Shown here: piece after piece, positions 1 through 9,052 of the stretch
Layout: each line of letters starts with the position of its first letter
How positions within the stretch are numbered: position 1 is the stretch's first letter
NCBI RefSeq assembly: GCF_001007995.1
Contig: NZ_CP011389.1
Coordinates: forward strand, 1,488,001 to 1,552,000
Direction of reading: 5' to 3'
Source: Deinococcus soli (ex Cha et al. 2016)
Lineage (GTDB): Bacteria > Deinococcota > Deinococci > Deinococcales > Deinococcaceae
DNA length: 64,000 nucleotides
The notes under the pieces: generated by a model
What the model was told of the DNA's origin: nothing
The model's database searches: none
What the model saw: only the letters and a program-made list of their open reading frames with translations
Made by a program: the position numbers and the translations under genes

Positions 1-302
1 AGCAGCGGCCCGCGCAGCCCGAGGCGCGCGTCAGCCTGCGCCGCCCCGGCGAGCGCGTCACCGCGCTCGTCCCGCTGGACCTGAGTTCTGACGTGCCACC
101 CAGCGCGCAGGCCCTGCTGGCCGCCGTGGGCCTCGCGCTGCCCGGCGAGGCGCTGCTGATCCGCCGCGCCAGCCGCGTCGCGCAGGCGCTCTGGCAGCGC
201 CCCGAGCGCGCCCTGCGGCCCGCCGCGCAGGCCCAGCTGCACCACGCCCGCCGCGCCGCCGACGAGAACGGCGTGCAGGTGGAGTTCCTCGGCACCGGGT
301 AA
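1..302 (+). CDS. C-terminal end of an unidentified protein (5' truncated by window edge)
   Basis: An open frame enters from the left edge (reading from base 3) and stops with TAA at 300-302, giving about 99 residues. The segment is Ala/Arg/Leu-rich with no motif I recognise; a helical stretch around the last 60 residues includes ALLIRRASRVAQALWQRPER. It is followed by a long imperfect hairpin at 307-376. Codon use matches the neighbours, so it is likely the true end of a real gene, but its function cannot be told from this fragment. Confidence 0.6.
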   Translation, partial: QRPAQPEARVSLRRPGERVTALVPLDLSSDVPPSAQALLAAVGLALPGEALLIRRASRVAQALWQRPERALRPAAQAQLHHARRAADENGVQVEFLGTG

Positions 303-306
303 GGAG

Positions 307-376
307 GGTTGATGGTCGAAAGTTGATGGGTGATGGAGCCCAGCCTCTGTCAACCATCAACCTTCAACCATTGACC
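307..376. repeat. Imperfect inverted repeat made of GTTGATGG/GTTGAAAG units
   Basis: Two arms of about 27 nt (307-333 and 350-376) pair with a handful of mismatches. Each arm is built from short near-repeats of GGTTGATGG and GTTGAA. It lies between two plus-strand genes and may act as a terminator for the upstream one. A single arm of the same unit recurs at 17782-17803, next to the pnp terminator, so this is a dispersed sequence and not only a local hairpin. Confidence 0.6.
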
Positions 377-401
377 CCAACAGCGGTACGCTGGTGGGCA
401 C

Positions 402-2864
402 ATGAGGTTCTCTTCGTTCGCGGTGGAGTCGGGTGGGGTGAGCGCGCCGGGTGGGCAGGGGCCGGAGGTGCGCGTGTGGGGCGAGTCGGACGTGCTGGTG
501 GTCAGCGCGCCGCTGCCCGGGGTGCTGCGGGTGCGGCTGTTCCCGGAGGCCCGCGCGAACGCGCTGGGGTTCCCGCGCGTGCCGGTCAAGCGGAGTTTCG
601 CGTTGCGGCCGGACCTGTCGGGCGGCGTGCCGCTGAACGCCGCCGAACTGGACGACGAGCTGCTGGTGATCGGCGGGGGGCTGTCGCTGCGGCTGGACCG
701 GGTGAGCGGCGCGTGGCGCGTCTCGACGGGGAGCGGCTCGACCGAGCGGGTGCTCGTCAGTGCGCACGGCTGGTCGGGCGAGGCGCCCACGCAGCGGCCC
801 GCCCTGGACGCCGAGCGCTTCAACCTGCGCCGCACGCGCCTGAACCTGGACGCCCCGGACGGGGCGATGTACCTGGGCTTCGGGGAGCGCGTGGGCCCGC
901 TGGACAAGCGCGGGATGCACCTGACGTTCTGGAACACCGACTGTTACCCGCACCATACCGAGACGGACCCGCTGTACGTGTCGGTGCCGTTCACGACGGT
1001 GCTGCAGGACGGCCGGGCGCACGGGGTGTTCGTGGACGAACCCTGGCGGATGGAGGTGGACGTGGCGCGCGCGCACCCCACCGAGCTGCGCTGGGCCTCA
1101 GCAGGCCCGGAACTGGACGTGTACGTCCTGGCGGGGCCGCGCCCGGCAGACGTGCTGCGCCGCTACGCGGACCTGACCGGCTACGCGCCCATGCCGCCGC
1201 TGTGGGCGCTGGGGGCCGCGCAGAGCCGCTGGGGGTACCGCACGGCGGACGACCTGCGCGCCGTCATCCAGGGGTACCGGGACCGGAAGCTGCCGCTGGA
1301 CAGCGTGTACGTGGATATCGACTACATGGACGCGTACAAGGTCTGGACGGTGAGCGGCGCGAATTTCCCGGACCTGCGGGCGTTCGTGAAGGAGGCGGGC
1401 GCGCAGGGCGTGAAGCTCGTGCCGATCGTGGACCCCGGCGTGAAGCTGGAGGCCGGGTACGACGTGTACGAGGAGGCGACGAAGGGCGATCATCTGGTCC
1501 GCACGGCGCGCGGGGACGTGCTGGTCGGGGAGGTCTGGCCGGACCCGGCGGTGTTCCCGGACTTCACGCGGCCCGAGGTGGTCGCGTGGTGGGCCGGGCG
1601 GCACAAGGTCTTCGCGGACGCCGGGATTCAGGGGCAGTGGAACGACATGAACGAGCCCGCGTGCTTCAGCCTGCGCCAGCCGCGCGAGACCGAGGGCAAG
1701 ACCCTCCCGTACGACGCGCGGCACGGCACCCGCACGCACCTGGAGGTCCACAACGCGTACGCGAACGGCATGAGCGAGGCCAGCCGCCTGGGCTACGCCA
1801 AATTCAATCCGCAGATCCGCCCGTGGGTCCTGACCCGCGCCGGGTACGCCGGGATCCAGCGGCACGCCACCGTCTGGACCGGGGACAACACCGCCACGTG
1901 GTCGCACCTGGCCCTGAGTCTCCCGATGATCCAGGGCCTGGGCCTGAGCGGCATTCCGTTCGCGGCGGCGGACGTGGGGGGCTTCGCGGGGGACACGACC
2001 GGGGAACTGCTGGCCCGCTGGTACCAGGCGGCGGTCGGGTACGCCTTCGTGCGCAACCACGCCGCGCTGGGCACCGCCGATCAGGAACCCTGGCGCTTCG
2101 GGGAGACCGTCACGGACGTGATCCGCGCCGCGCTGGAGTTGCGCTACCGGCTGCTGCCGCACCTGTACACCCTGGCGCAGGGGGCGACCCGCACGGCCCT
2201 GCCCGTCATGCGCCCCCTGGCGCTGCACTGGCCTGCCGACGAGGACGCCGCGCGTGAGGACACCCAGTACCTGCTCGGCGAGGGCCTGCTGGTCGCGCCG
2301 GTCCTGCGGGCCGGGCACCGGCGGCGGCTGGTGTACCTCCCGGCGGGGCGCTGGGCGGCGGTGTTCAACCTGTCGCAGTTCGGCCCGATCCACGCCGGTG
2401 GGCAGCACGTCGTCGCGGACGCCCCGCTGGACACGCTGCCCCTGTACCTGCGTGCCGGGACGGCCCTGCCGGTCACGGAGCCCGCGCCGCACACCACCTC
2501 GGCCCGATGGGAGCGGCTGTCGTGGCTGATCCACGCGGACCGCGCCGGGTTCGTGGGTCAGCTGTTCGAGGACGCCGGGGACGGCCCAGCCGGGGGTCGC
2601 CTGACGCGGCTGGTCGGGGAGCGGCAGGGCACGCGCCTGACCATCCGCCGCGACGCCGAGGGCGACATCGGCACCTTCGAGCAGCGGGAGACCATGCACG
2701 TCCTGGGACTGGGGCACGTCCGCGCCGTGCAGGGAGCGGCCAGTTTCGCGTACGAGGACGGCGTGCTGCGCCTGACCCTCCCGGCCCGCTGGCAGACCGT
2801 CACCCTGGATCTCGACGAGGACGACGAGGAACCGGGCGAGGTGGACGCCCTCCCGGTGGACTGA
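402..2864 (+). CDS. Glycoside hydrolase family 31 (alpha-glucosidase type)
   Basis: An 820-residue GH31 enzyme, predicted to hydrolyse terminal alpha-glucosidic bonds of malto- or isomalto-oligosaccharides by a retaining mechanism. The N-terminal third is the beta-sandwich region. The (beta/alpha)8 barrel starts near residue 260 (PPLWALGAAQSRWGY). The nucleophile Asp is in WNDMNEP (about D415), and the acid/base Asp is in WTGDNTATW (about D495). C-terminal beta domains follow. No signal peptide is seen, so it probably acts in the cytoplasm on imported sugars. The length is usual for the family. Substrate preference (alpha-glucoside versus alpha-xyloside) is not decided. A TACGCT box lies 9 nt before the ATG. 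Confidence 0.93.
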   Translation: MRFSSFAVESGGVSAPGGQGPEVRVWGESDVLVVSAPLPGVLRVRLFPEARANALGFPRVPVKRSFALRPDLSGGVPLNAAELDDELLVIGGGLSLRLDRVSGAWRVSTGSGSTERVLVSAHGWSGEAPTQRPALDAERFNLRRTRLNLDAPDGAMYLGFGERVGPLDKRGMHLTFWNTDCYPHHTETDPLYVSVPFTTVLQDGRAHGVFVDEPWRMEVDVARAHPTELRWASAGPELDVYVLAGPRPADVLRRYADLTGYAPMPPLWALGAAQSRWGYRTADDLRAVIQGYRDRKLPLDSVYVDIDYMDAYKVWTVSGANFPDLRAFVKEAGAQGVKLVPIVDPGVKLEAGYDVYEEATKGDHLVRTARGDVLVGEVWPDPAVFPDFTRPEVVAWWAGRHKVFADAGIQGQWNDMNEPACFSLRQPRETEGKTLPYDARHGTRTHLEVHNAYANGMSEASRLGYAKFNPQIRPWVLTRAGYAGIQRHATVWTGDNTATWSHLALSLPMIQGLGLSGIPFAAADVGGFAGDTTGELLARWYQAAVGYAFVRNHAALGTADQEPWRFGETVTDVIRAALELRYRLLPHLYTLAQGATRTALPVMRPLALHWPADEDAAREDTQYLLGEGLLVAPVLRAGHRRRLVYLPAGRWAAVFNLSQFGPIHAGGQHVVADAPLDTLPLYLRAGTALPVTEPAPHTTSARWERLSWLIHADRAGFVGQLFEDAGDGPAGGRLTRLVGERQGTRLTIRRDAEGDIGTFEQRETMHVLGLGHVRAVQGAASFAYEDGVLRLTLPARWQTVTLDLDEDDEEPGEVDALPVD

Positions 2865-2866
2865 CT

Positions 2867-3274
2867 GTGACGACGCCCGACCCCGTGACCGAGCGCATCG
2901 AGGCCCTGACCGACTGGCGTGGCGACACCCTGCGCCGCGTGCGGGGTCTGATCCGGGGGGCGCTGCCCGGCGTGCAGGAGAGCGTGAAGTGGGCCAAGGC
3001 CACCTCGCCCGGCGTGCCCGTGTGGGCGCACGGGGGCATCGTCTGCACCGGCGAGCCCTCCGCGCGGGCCGTGAAACTCACGTTCCCGCGCGGGGCCAGC
3101 CTGCCCGACCCGGCGGGGCTGTTCAACGCCAGCCTGGACGGGAACGCCCGCCGCGCCATCGACCTGCCCGAGGGGGCCACGCTGGACGAGGCGGCCTTCC
3201 GGGACCTGATCCGCGCCGCCGCCCCCGCGAACGAGCAGACGCAGGCGGCACGGAAGAAGCCCCGCCTGACCTGA
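2867..3274 (+). CDS. DUF1801-type small protein
   Basis: A 135-residue protein starting at GTG 2867, two bases after the GH31 stop, so it is probably co-transcribed with it. The central part (ALPGVQESVKWAKATSPGVP, then VKLTFPRGASL) has the pattern of the DUF1801/YdhG-like fold: a helix pair that condemns a V-x-W core followed by beta strands. Family members are small cytosolic proteins of uncertain role, some implicated in metal or intracellular handling. No catalytic residues can be assigned. The C-terminus is Lys/Arg-rich. The start is chosen because the reading frame upstream only overlaps the GH31 gene. Confidence 0.75.
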   Translation: MTTPDPVTERIEALTDWRGDTLRRVRGLIRGALPGVQESVKWAKATSPGVPVWAHGGIVCTGEPSARAVKLTFPRGASLPDPAGLFNASLDGNARRAIDLPEGATLDEAAFRDLIRAAAPANEQTQAARKKPRLT

Positions 3275-3292
3275 CCGTTCAGGTCGTGCGGG

Positions 3293-3431
3293 TCATACGG
3301 ATTCCGTTTATTTCGTTGACAGATCGGAACACCACCGATCTGCCAACTCCACGTCCGGAATCCGTTCCTCTCCTACTCGCATCCGCTCGGATTGAACGGC
3401 TTTATAAGCCATTCAATCGGATTCCGTATCA
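3293..3431. repeat. MITE-like dispersed element, copy A
   Basis: A 139-bp non-coding element whose ends are near-inverted copies of each other (TCATACGGATTCCG on the left, CGGATTCCGTATCA on the right). An internal hairpin (TTGAACGGCTT/AAGCCATTCAA, plus strand, near 3393-3417) sits next to the right end. Related sequences occur at 14459-14562 and 43538-43622. The right end supplies the TGA stop (TCA on the plus strand at 3429-3431) of the minus-strand transporter gene. Confidence 0.7.
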
Positions 3432-3968
3432 GGCGGTGCGGGCGGCGTGCCGGACGCGGATGGCGAACAGCGCGGCGATCAGGTACTTGATCACGACGTC
3501 CGCGAAGATGATCTGCGCGATCTGCGAGGCGGGCATGTCGCCCCAGAAGGCCAGCAGGTTGAACAGGACGCTGTCCAGCGGGACGCTCACGGCGTTGCTG
3601 GCCAGGACGCGGGTCCACCAGCTGCGCCCCATGAGGCGCTGGTACACGGCGGTGTCCGCGAGTTCCCCGGCGAGGATCGCCAGGAAGCTCGCGCCGATGA
3701 AGCGCCACGGGGTTCCGGTCAGGAGGGCCACGGCGGTGTTCACGATCAGGGCCGCGGCGATGGAGATGTACACGGCGTTCAGGCCGCCCGCGCGGTGAAT
3801 GCGGTCGCGCAGCGTGAACACGGCCGCGAAGAAGATCGTGCCGACGCTGAGCAGGCCGTACACGGGCAGCGGAATGAAGGTGTTCAGCGTCAGGTTCGCC
3901 AGCAGGATGCTCAGGGCGTACAGGGCGATCAGCAGCAGCGGCAGCGCCGCCTTGGGTGCGTGGGTCAT
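3429..3968 (-). CDS. VUT-family transporter (queuosine-precursor type)
   Basis: A 179-residue integral membrane protein with about five or six hydrophobic helices. The segments VYGLLSVGTIFFAAVFTLRD and FLAILAGELADTAVYQRLM match the VUT (COG1738/YhhQ) family, whose members take up queuosine precursors such as preQ0/preQ1. The ATG at 3966-3968 is preceded by a GAGGT ribosome site; a longer frame upstream is compositionally unlike protein. The stop codon lies inside the end of dispersed repeat copy A. I saw no preQ1 riboswitch in the leader. The family is clear; the exact substrate is inferred. Confidence 0.82.
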   Translation of the reverse strand: MTHAPKAALPLLLIALYALSILLANLTLNTFIPLPVYGLLSVGTIFFAAVFTLRDRIHRAGGLNAVYISIAAALIVNTAVALLTGTPWRFIGASFLAILAGELADTAVYQRLMGRSWWTRVLASNAVSVPLDSVLFNLLAFWGDMPASQIAQIIFADVVIKYLIAALFAIRVRHAARTA

Positions 3969-4143
3969 GGGGACCTCGGGCCGGGGTCGACAGGACAGGT
4001 CGAGCGGCAACGCAGGCGCACGGGGGGCGCCTGGACAGGGGTGGAGACAGCGGGGCGGGCGGGTGAAGCGGGCGGAACCGGCAGAGCCCCGGAGACGGAG
4101 CCTGCCGCGCACCCCGCAGCATACCCCGCGTGGCCCTCCCGGT

Positions 4144-4887
4144 TCAGCGCCCCCCGCTGACGTCGAGGGTGGTGCCGGTCACGTACGCCGCCTGGGGGGA
4201 CAGCAGCCAGAGGATGGCCTGCGCGACCTCGTCGGGCGTGCCGCCGCGGCCCAGGGGGACGCTGCCCGCGAGCCGCGCCACGCGGCCGGGTTCGCCGCCC
4301 AGCGCGTGGATGTCCGTCTCGATCAGGCCGGGGCGGACGCCGCACACACGGATGCCCTCGGCGGCGACCTCGCGGGCCAGGCCGACGGTCAGGGTATCCA
4401 CGGCACCCTTCGAGGCGGCGTAGTCCACGTACTCGCCGCCTGAGCCGAGCACGGCCGCGCGGGAGGAGACGTTCACGATCACGCCGCCCGGCCCGCCGTG
4501 CCGGGTGGAGAGCCGCCGGACGGCCGCGCCCGCGCAGAGGAACGCGCCGATCACGTTGGTGCTGAGCACCCGCTGGAGGCGGGCGGCGTCGAGTTCGTCC
4601 ACGCGTGCCTGCCGTTCCAGCGTTCCGGCGTTGTTCACCAGGGCGTGCAGGCCGCCCAGTCCGGTCTGCACGGTGTCGAAGAGGCGTTCCACGTCGTCGG
4701 GATGGCCCACGTCGGCCTGGACGGCCAGCGCGCGGCCTCCGGCGGCCTCGATCTCCCGGACGATCCCGGCAGCCGCGGCGGCGTCCTGGCGGTACCCCAG
4801 CCCGACCGCGTACCCGGCCTGCGCGGCGAGGCGGGCGGTGGCCGCGCCGATGCCCCGGCTGCCGCCCGTGATCAGCACGGTCTTCAT
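4144..4887 (-). CDS. SDR family oxidoreductase
   Basis: A 247-residue short-chain dehydrogenase. The N-terminal Rossmann motif TGGSRGIG (residues 7-14) binds NAD(P)H, followed by the LVNNAG motif near residue 90. The catalytic Ser is in VNVSSRAAV and the YAASK Tyr/Lys pair follows. It resembles glucose-1-dehydrogenase/FabG-like members, but the substrate cannot be deduced. The ATG overlaps the stop of the upstream DHFR-like gene by 4 bp (ATGA), so the two are translationally coupled. Confidence 0.9.
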   Translation of the reverse strand: MKTVLITGGSRGIGAATARLAAQAGYAVGLGYRQDAAAAAGIVREIEAAGGRALAVQADVGHPDDVERLFDTVQTGLGGLHALVNNAGTLERQARVDELDAARLQRVLSTNVIGAFLCAGAAVRRLSTRHGGPGGVIVNVSSRAAVLGSGGEYVDYAASKGAVDTLTVGLAREVAAEGIRVCGVRPGLIETDIHALGGEPGRVARLAGSVPLGRGGTPDEVAQAILWLLSPQAAYVTGTTLDVSGGR

Positions 4888-5417
4888 GGACGTGCCGGGC
4901 CGTACGTGAGCAGGAGGACGCCCGCGCCCAGCTCCCGCGTGCCCAGCAGGGTCAGGGGCAGGTGCTCCAGCGTGTCGAGGAGCCGTTTCCCGCGCCCCAG
5001 CACGAGCGGGAAGACCATCAGGCGCAATTCGTCCACCAGTCCGCGCCTCAGGAGCGTCTGCGCGAGGGTGCCGCTGCCGTACACGAGCAGCGGCCCGCCT
5101 GGCTGAGACTTCAGGGCCTGCACGTCCGCCACCACGTCCGGGCCGAGCGCGGCGGCGTTCCACCCGAGCGGGCCGGGGCGGGAGGTCGCCACGTACTTCG
5201 GCAGGGCGTTCATGCGCTCCGCGAACGCACCGGTGGCGGTCGGCCAGTAGACTGCGAATTCCTCGTAGGTGGTGCGGCCCAGCAGCAGCGCGCTGCTGGC
5301 GAACAATTCGTCGCGTTTGAACGGCCCGTCGTCCGGGTCGTACGGCGCGCGCCACGGCGAGTGTTCCTCGTACACGCCGTTCAGGGACACGAATTCAGTG
5401 ACGATCAGTGGGCGCAC
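4884..5417 (-). CDS. Dihydrofolate reductase family protein (RibD C-terminal-like)
   Basis: A 177-residue protein of the DHFR/RibD-C fold. The hallmarks are an N-terminal strand MRPLIVTEFVSLNGVYE, LLLGRTTYEEFAVYWP in the middle, and GGPLLVYGSGTLAQTLLRRG, the nucleotide-binding loop. C-terminal VDELRLMVFPLVLGRGKRL is diagnostic of the family. It is probably an NADPH-dependent reductase, but not the housekeeping DHFR. It is the first gene of a two-gene unit with the SDR. A longer relative, with an extra domain, lies at 11100-11942. Confidence 0.87.
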   Translation of the reverse strand: MRPLIVTEFVSLNGVYEEHSPWRAPYDPDDGPFKRDELFASSALLLGRTTYEEFAVYWPTATGAFAERMNALPKYVATSRPGPLGWNAAALGPDVVADVQALKSQPGGPLLVYGSGTLAQTLLRRGLVDELRLMVFPLVLGRGKRLLDTLEHLPLTLLGTRELGAGVLLLTYGPARP

Positions 5418-5436
5418 GTGCGGCCTCCCCTGCGCT

Positions 5437-7476
5437 CTACGCGGGCGTGATGCGGATGCGGGTGTTGTGGAAGGTGCTGCCGCCCCCGAGGTCGGTCAGG
5501 GTCTGCGCGGTCAGTTCGTTGATGCTGCGCCCGTCCGGCGCGCTGAGGCCCCACCACGTGCCCTCCAGGATGGCCGCGCCGGGCTGCGCGGCGTCTGTGA
5601 CCTTCACGCGGCGCTGCACGCTGCCGACCTCGCTGCTCAGGGTGGCGGTGTCGCCGTCGGTCAGTCCCGCCGCCTGCGCGTCGTGGGGGTGCAGCAGCAG
5701 GTGCGGTTCGCCGCCCTCGGCGCGGTTGAGGTTCGGCAGGTTCCCGTATGTGCTGTTCAGGAAGTGATGCGCGGGGGGCGTGATCAGCCGGATGGGGTAC
5801 TCGGCACTCAGCTGCGCCTGGGGTTCACGGTGCTGCGGCGCGGGGCTGAGCTGCACCTTCCCGCTGGGGGTCTCCGCGCCGTGCGCGTACGGCAGGAACC
5901 CCTCGGGGAGGTTCAGGCGGACGCTGCCCTCGGCCTTCAGGCGTTCCGGGGTGATGCCCGCCACGAGGGGGTGGTCGGTGGCCAGCACCTCCTTGAGCAG
6001 GTCGTCCACGCTCCAGTACACGCCGGGTTCCGTGACGCCCAGACGGCGCGCGAGTTCCTGGAACACCCAGGAGTTCGGCCGCGCCTCGCCGGGCACGTCC
6101 AGGGTGGCGGGGTTGTAACCCAGGTAGTGGTGGCCGTAGCTGGTGTACACGTCGGCGTGCTCGGCGAAGGTCGTGGCGGGCAGCAGGTAGTCGGCCAGCC
6201 GCGCCGTCTCGGTCATGGCCTGTTCCAGCACGACGACCAGCAGGTCATCGCGTTGCAGGCCCGCGCGGACCCGCCCGGCATCCGGGGCGACCACCGCCGG
6301 GTTGCAGTTGTAGATGAATGTGGCCCCGAAGCCCCGTTCCGGGCGCAGGGCGGCGGCGTACTCGTTCATGTTCACGCGCGCCGCGTCCGGACGGATCAGG
6401 TGTGCGGCCCCCAGCCGGGCGCGGTTCAACCGGAACGCCCCGCTGGTGCTCAGGGTGCAGCCGCCCCCCCGCCAGCGCCAGTCGCCGGTCAGCGCGGGAA
6501 TCAGTGTCACGGCGCGGAGGTTCGTGCCGCCGTGCTCATGGCGGGTCATACCGTACCCCACCCGGAAATACGTGGGGCGCGTCGTGCCGACCGCGCGGGC
6601 GAAGTTGCGGATCACGTCCGCGTCCAGCCCGGTGACCCCGGCCGTGCGCTCGGGCGTCCACTCGCGGGCCGCCTCGCGCAGTTCCTCGATGCCGGTCGTC
6701 GCCTCGGCGATGTACGTCTCGTCCGTCCAGCCGTGCGCGAACAGTTCGTGCATCACGCCCAGGGCCAGCGCGGCGTCCGTGCCGGGAATGATCTTCAGGT
6801 GTTCGTCCGCGAAGGCCGCCGTGCGGTTGCGGTACGGGTCCACGCACACGATCCGCGCCCCGGCCTTACGGGCCGCCGTCAGGTGCGGCGTCAGGTGACT
6901 GTTCGTGCTCAGGGAATTGATGCCCCACAGCACGATCAGCCGCGCGTGCGCCACGTCCGCCGGGTCCACCCCGAAGCGCGTGCCGTAGCCCAGACTCCAG
7001 GCCTCGGTGCCCGCCGTGGCGCAGATCGTCTCGTCCAGTTCCGGGGCGCCCAGCGCGCGGAACAGCGCGTGCACGTGCGTGCCCTCCATCAGGCCCATCG
7101 TGCCCGCGTAGTTGTACCGCAGGATGCTCCCGGGTCCGCGCGTGTCCAGCAGGGTGCGCAGGCGCGCGGCGATGTCGTCCAGCGCCTCGTCCCAGGTCAC
7201 GCGCTCCCAGACGGGCTCGGCCTCCGTCTTGGCGTTCACGCGTTTCAGGGGGTACAGCGGCCGGTCCGGGTGGTTCGCGCGGGCCGGATAATGCACGGTC
7301 TTTGCACACGCGAAGCCCTTCGTGATCGGATGCGCGGCGTCCCCCGTCACCTTCAGCATCCGCTCCGGCGCGCCCGGCGCGTCGCGGCCCACCGTCACCT
7401 TCAGGCGGCAGGCATCCGGGCAGTCCAGCGGGCAGGTGAGCAGCACGTCACGCGAAAGGGAGTCGGGCGCGGTCAT
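5437..7476 (-). CDS. Molybdopterin-dependent oxidoreductase with [4Fe-4S] site
   Basis: A 679-residue DMSO-reductase-superfamily protein. N-terminal cysteines in CPLDCPDACRL (C15, C19, C23) plus C57 in GFACAKT can bind an Fe-S cluster. WERVTWDEALDDIAARL starts the molybdopterin domains, and the C-terminal HPHDAQAAGLTDGDTATL region is the dinucleotide-binding domain. No Tat signal is seen, so it is probably cytoplasmic. It resembles the uncharacterised assimilatory/formate-dehydrogenase-like group; the substrate is unknown and no partner subunit lies next to it. TATCCT at 7483-7488, 6 nt before the ATG, suggests leaderless initiation. Confidence 0.9.
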   Translation of the reverse strand: MTAPDSLSRDVLLTCPLDCPDACRLKVTVGRDAPGAPERMLKVTGDAAHPITKGFACAKTVHYPARANHPDRPLYPLKRVNAKTEAEPVWERVTWDEALDDIAARLRTLLDTRGPGSILRYNYAGTMGLMEGTHVHALFRALGAPELDETICATAGTEAWSLGYGTRFGVDPADVAHARLIVLWGINSLSTNSHLTPHLTAARKAGARIVCVDPYRNRTAAFADEHLKIIPGTDAALALGVMHELFAHGWTDETYIAEATTGIEELREAAREWTPERTAGVTGLDADVIRNFARAVGTTRPTYFRVGYGMTRHEHGGTNLRAVTLIPALTGDWRWRGGGCTLSTSGAFRLNRARLGAAHLIRPDAARVNMNEYAAALRPERGFGATFIYNCNPAVVAPDAGRVRAGLQRDDLLVVVLEQAMTETARLADYLLPATTFAEHADVYTSYGHHYLGYNPATLDVPGEARPNSWVFQELARRLGVTEPGVYWSVDDLLKEVLATDHPLVAGITPERLKAEGSVRLNLPEGFLPYAHGAETPSGKVQLSPAPQHREPQAQLSAEYPIRLITPPAHHFLNSTYGNLPNLNRAEGGEPHLLLHPHDAQAAGLTDGDTATLSSEVGSVQRRVKVTDAAQPGAAILEGTWWGLSAPDGRSINELTAQTLTDLGGGSTFHNTRIRITPA

Positions 7477-7657
7477 ACCGCGAGGATACGCGCCCCCGCC
7501 ACCTACCGGGAGGGCCGGTTCAGGCGGGCGCGGCCGGTGAGGTGGCGCGTGAGGGGGTGGGCAGAACGCTAGGCCATCTGGCCTGCCCGGCGGGTTTCTG
7601 CCGCGCTCGGGCCGGGCGGGCCGGTATGGTGACCGTCACGGACAACAGGAGGCAGTC

Positions 7658-9052
7658 ATGCTGGATGAGGCGTTGGTGGCGCAGGTGCTAGGCGCGGCGC
7701 AGCGGGGCGGGGCGGATTTCGCGGAGCTGTTCGTGGAGGACCGCGTGAATACGGCCCTGCGGCTGCATCAGGGGGAACTGCGGGACGCGCGGGACGGGAA
7801 CCTGTTCGGGGCGGGTGTGCGGCTGCTGTACGGCACGCAGGTCGTGTACGCGTACACGAACGACGTGACGGCGACCGGGCTGCTGGAGCTGGCGCGGCAG
7901 GTGGCGCAGGCGCGCGGCGAGGCGGGCGTCACGGACACGGGCGGCGCAGGCGGCCTGGACTTCACGCGGGTGAATGTGCGGCCCATGCAGGTGGCGCGCG
8001 AGCATCCGCTGCACGCCGCGAAGGCCCGCAAGCTGGCCCTGATGCGCCGCGCGCACGCGGCGGCGGCCGGGGTGGGCGCGGTGCGGACGGTGGATGTCAC
8101 GTACCTGGACATGGTGCAGCGCGTGCTGATCGCGAACTCCGAGGGGTTGTGGGCGGAGGACGAGCGGCTGAGCACCCGGATTGCCTGCACGGCCATCGCG
8201 CAGGAGGGCACGGACCGCGCCACGGGGTCATCCAACCCCGGTGCGGGACGCGGCCTGGAGTTCTTCGAGGAGCGCCCACCCGAGGAAATCGGCGCGGAGG
8301 CCGCGCGGATCGCGAACGCCATGCTGGGCGCGGCGTACGCCCCGGCGGGTAAGTACCCGGTCGTGATCGGGAACGCGTTCGGCGGCGTGATCTTCCACGA
8401 GGCGTGCGGGCACATCCTGGAGACGACGGCGGTGGAGAAGAACGCCAGCGTGTTCGCCGGGAAGATCGGGCAGCGGATCGCGCACGACTGCGTGACCGCC
8501 GTGGATGACGGCACGATTCCTGGCGCGTGGGGTGCGCTGGGCGTGGATGACGAGGGCATGGTTCCGCAGCGCACCACCCTGATCGAGCGGGGCGTGCTGA
8601 AGTCGTACATGGTGGACCGTGTGGGGCACCTGAAGACCGGGGAGGCCCGCACGGGCAGCGGTCGGCGTGCCAGTTACCGCTACGCGCCCGCGAGCCGCAT
8701 GCGCAGCACCTTCATCGACGCGGGAGACCGCACGCCCGAGGAACTGATCCGGGGCGTCCAGCATGGCATCTACGCGCGCACCATGGGGGGCGGAAGCGTG
8801 ACGCCGGGGACCGGGGACTACAACTTCGCCGTGAACGAGGCGTACATGATCCGTGGAGGCGAGGTGGCCGAACCGCTGCGGGGCGCGGCGCTCGTGGGGA
8901 ACGGCGCGCAGGACCTGATGAACATCGTGGGCGTCGCCGGGGACCTGCACCTGGGCCAGGGGATGTGCGGCAGCGTGTCGGGCAGTCTGCCGACCGACGT
9001 GGGGCAGCCGCACATCCTGATCTCGGAGATCACCGTGGGGGGCCGCGCATGA
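7658..9052 (+). CDS. tldD: Metalloprotease TldD
   Basis: A 464-residue TldD subunit of the TldD/TldE protease, which degrades unfolded peptides and processes small peptides in other bacteria. The zinc motif HEACGH (HExxxH, H247-E248-H252) is intact. The C-terminal half carries the conserved glycine-rich GGGSVTPGTGDYNFAVNEAY segment. A good ribosome site (AGGAGG) precedes the ATG, and TATGGT at about 7625-7630 is a possible -10. It overlaps tldE by 4 bp, consistent with a heterodimer made from one mRNA. Confidence 0.95.
   Translation: MLDEALVAQVLGAAQRGGADFAELFVEDRVNTALRLHQGELRDARDGNLFGAGVRLLYGTQVVYAYTNDVTATGLLELARQVAQARGEAGVTDTGGAGGLDFTRVNVRPMQVAREHPLHAAKARKLALMRRAHAAAAGVGAVRTVDVTYLDMVQRVLIANSEGLWAEDERLSTRIACTAIAQEGTDRATGSSNPGAGRGLEFFEERPPEEIGAEAARIANAMLGAAYAPAGKYPVVIGNAFGGVIFHEACGHILETTAVEKNASVFAGKIGQRIAHDCVTAVDDGTIPGAWGALGVDDEGMVPQRTTLIERGVLKSYMVDRVGHLKTGEARTGSGRRASYRYAPASRMRSTFIDAGDRTPEELIRGVQHGIYARTMGGGSVTPGTGDYNFAVNEAYMIRGGEVAEPLRGAALVGNGAQDLMNIVGVAGDLHLGQGMCGSVSGSLPTDVGQPHILISEITVGGRA

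Noticed and set aside
323..2257. A 644-codon frame overlapping the GH31 gene, and similar long frames opposite the molybdopterin, accDA and dnaE genes
   Set aside because: Arg/Gly/Pro-rich composition without motifs; the recognised proteins in the other frames explain the coding signal.
3969..4143. PreQ1 riboswitch before the VUT transporter
   Set aside because: The leader lacks the short hairpin and A-rich tail expected; the sequence is uniformly GC-rich.
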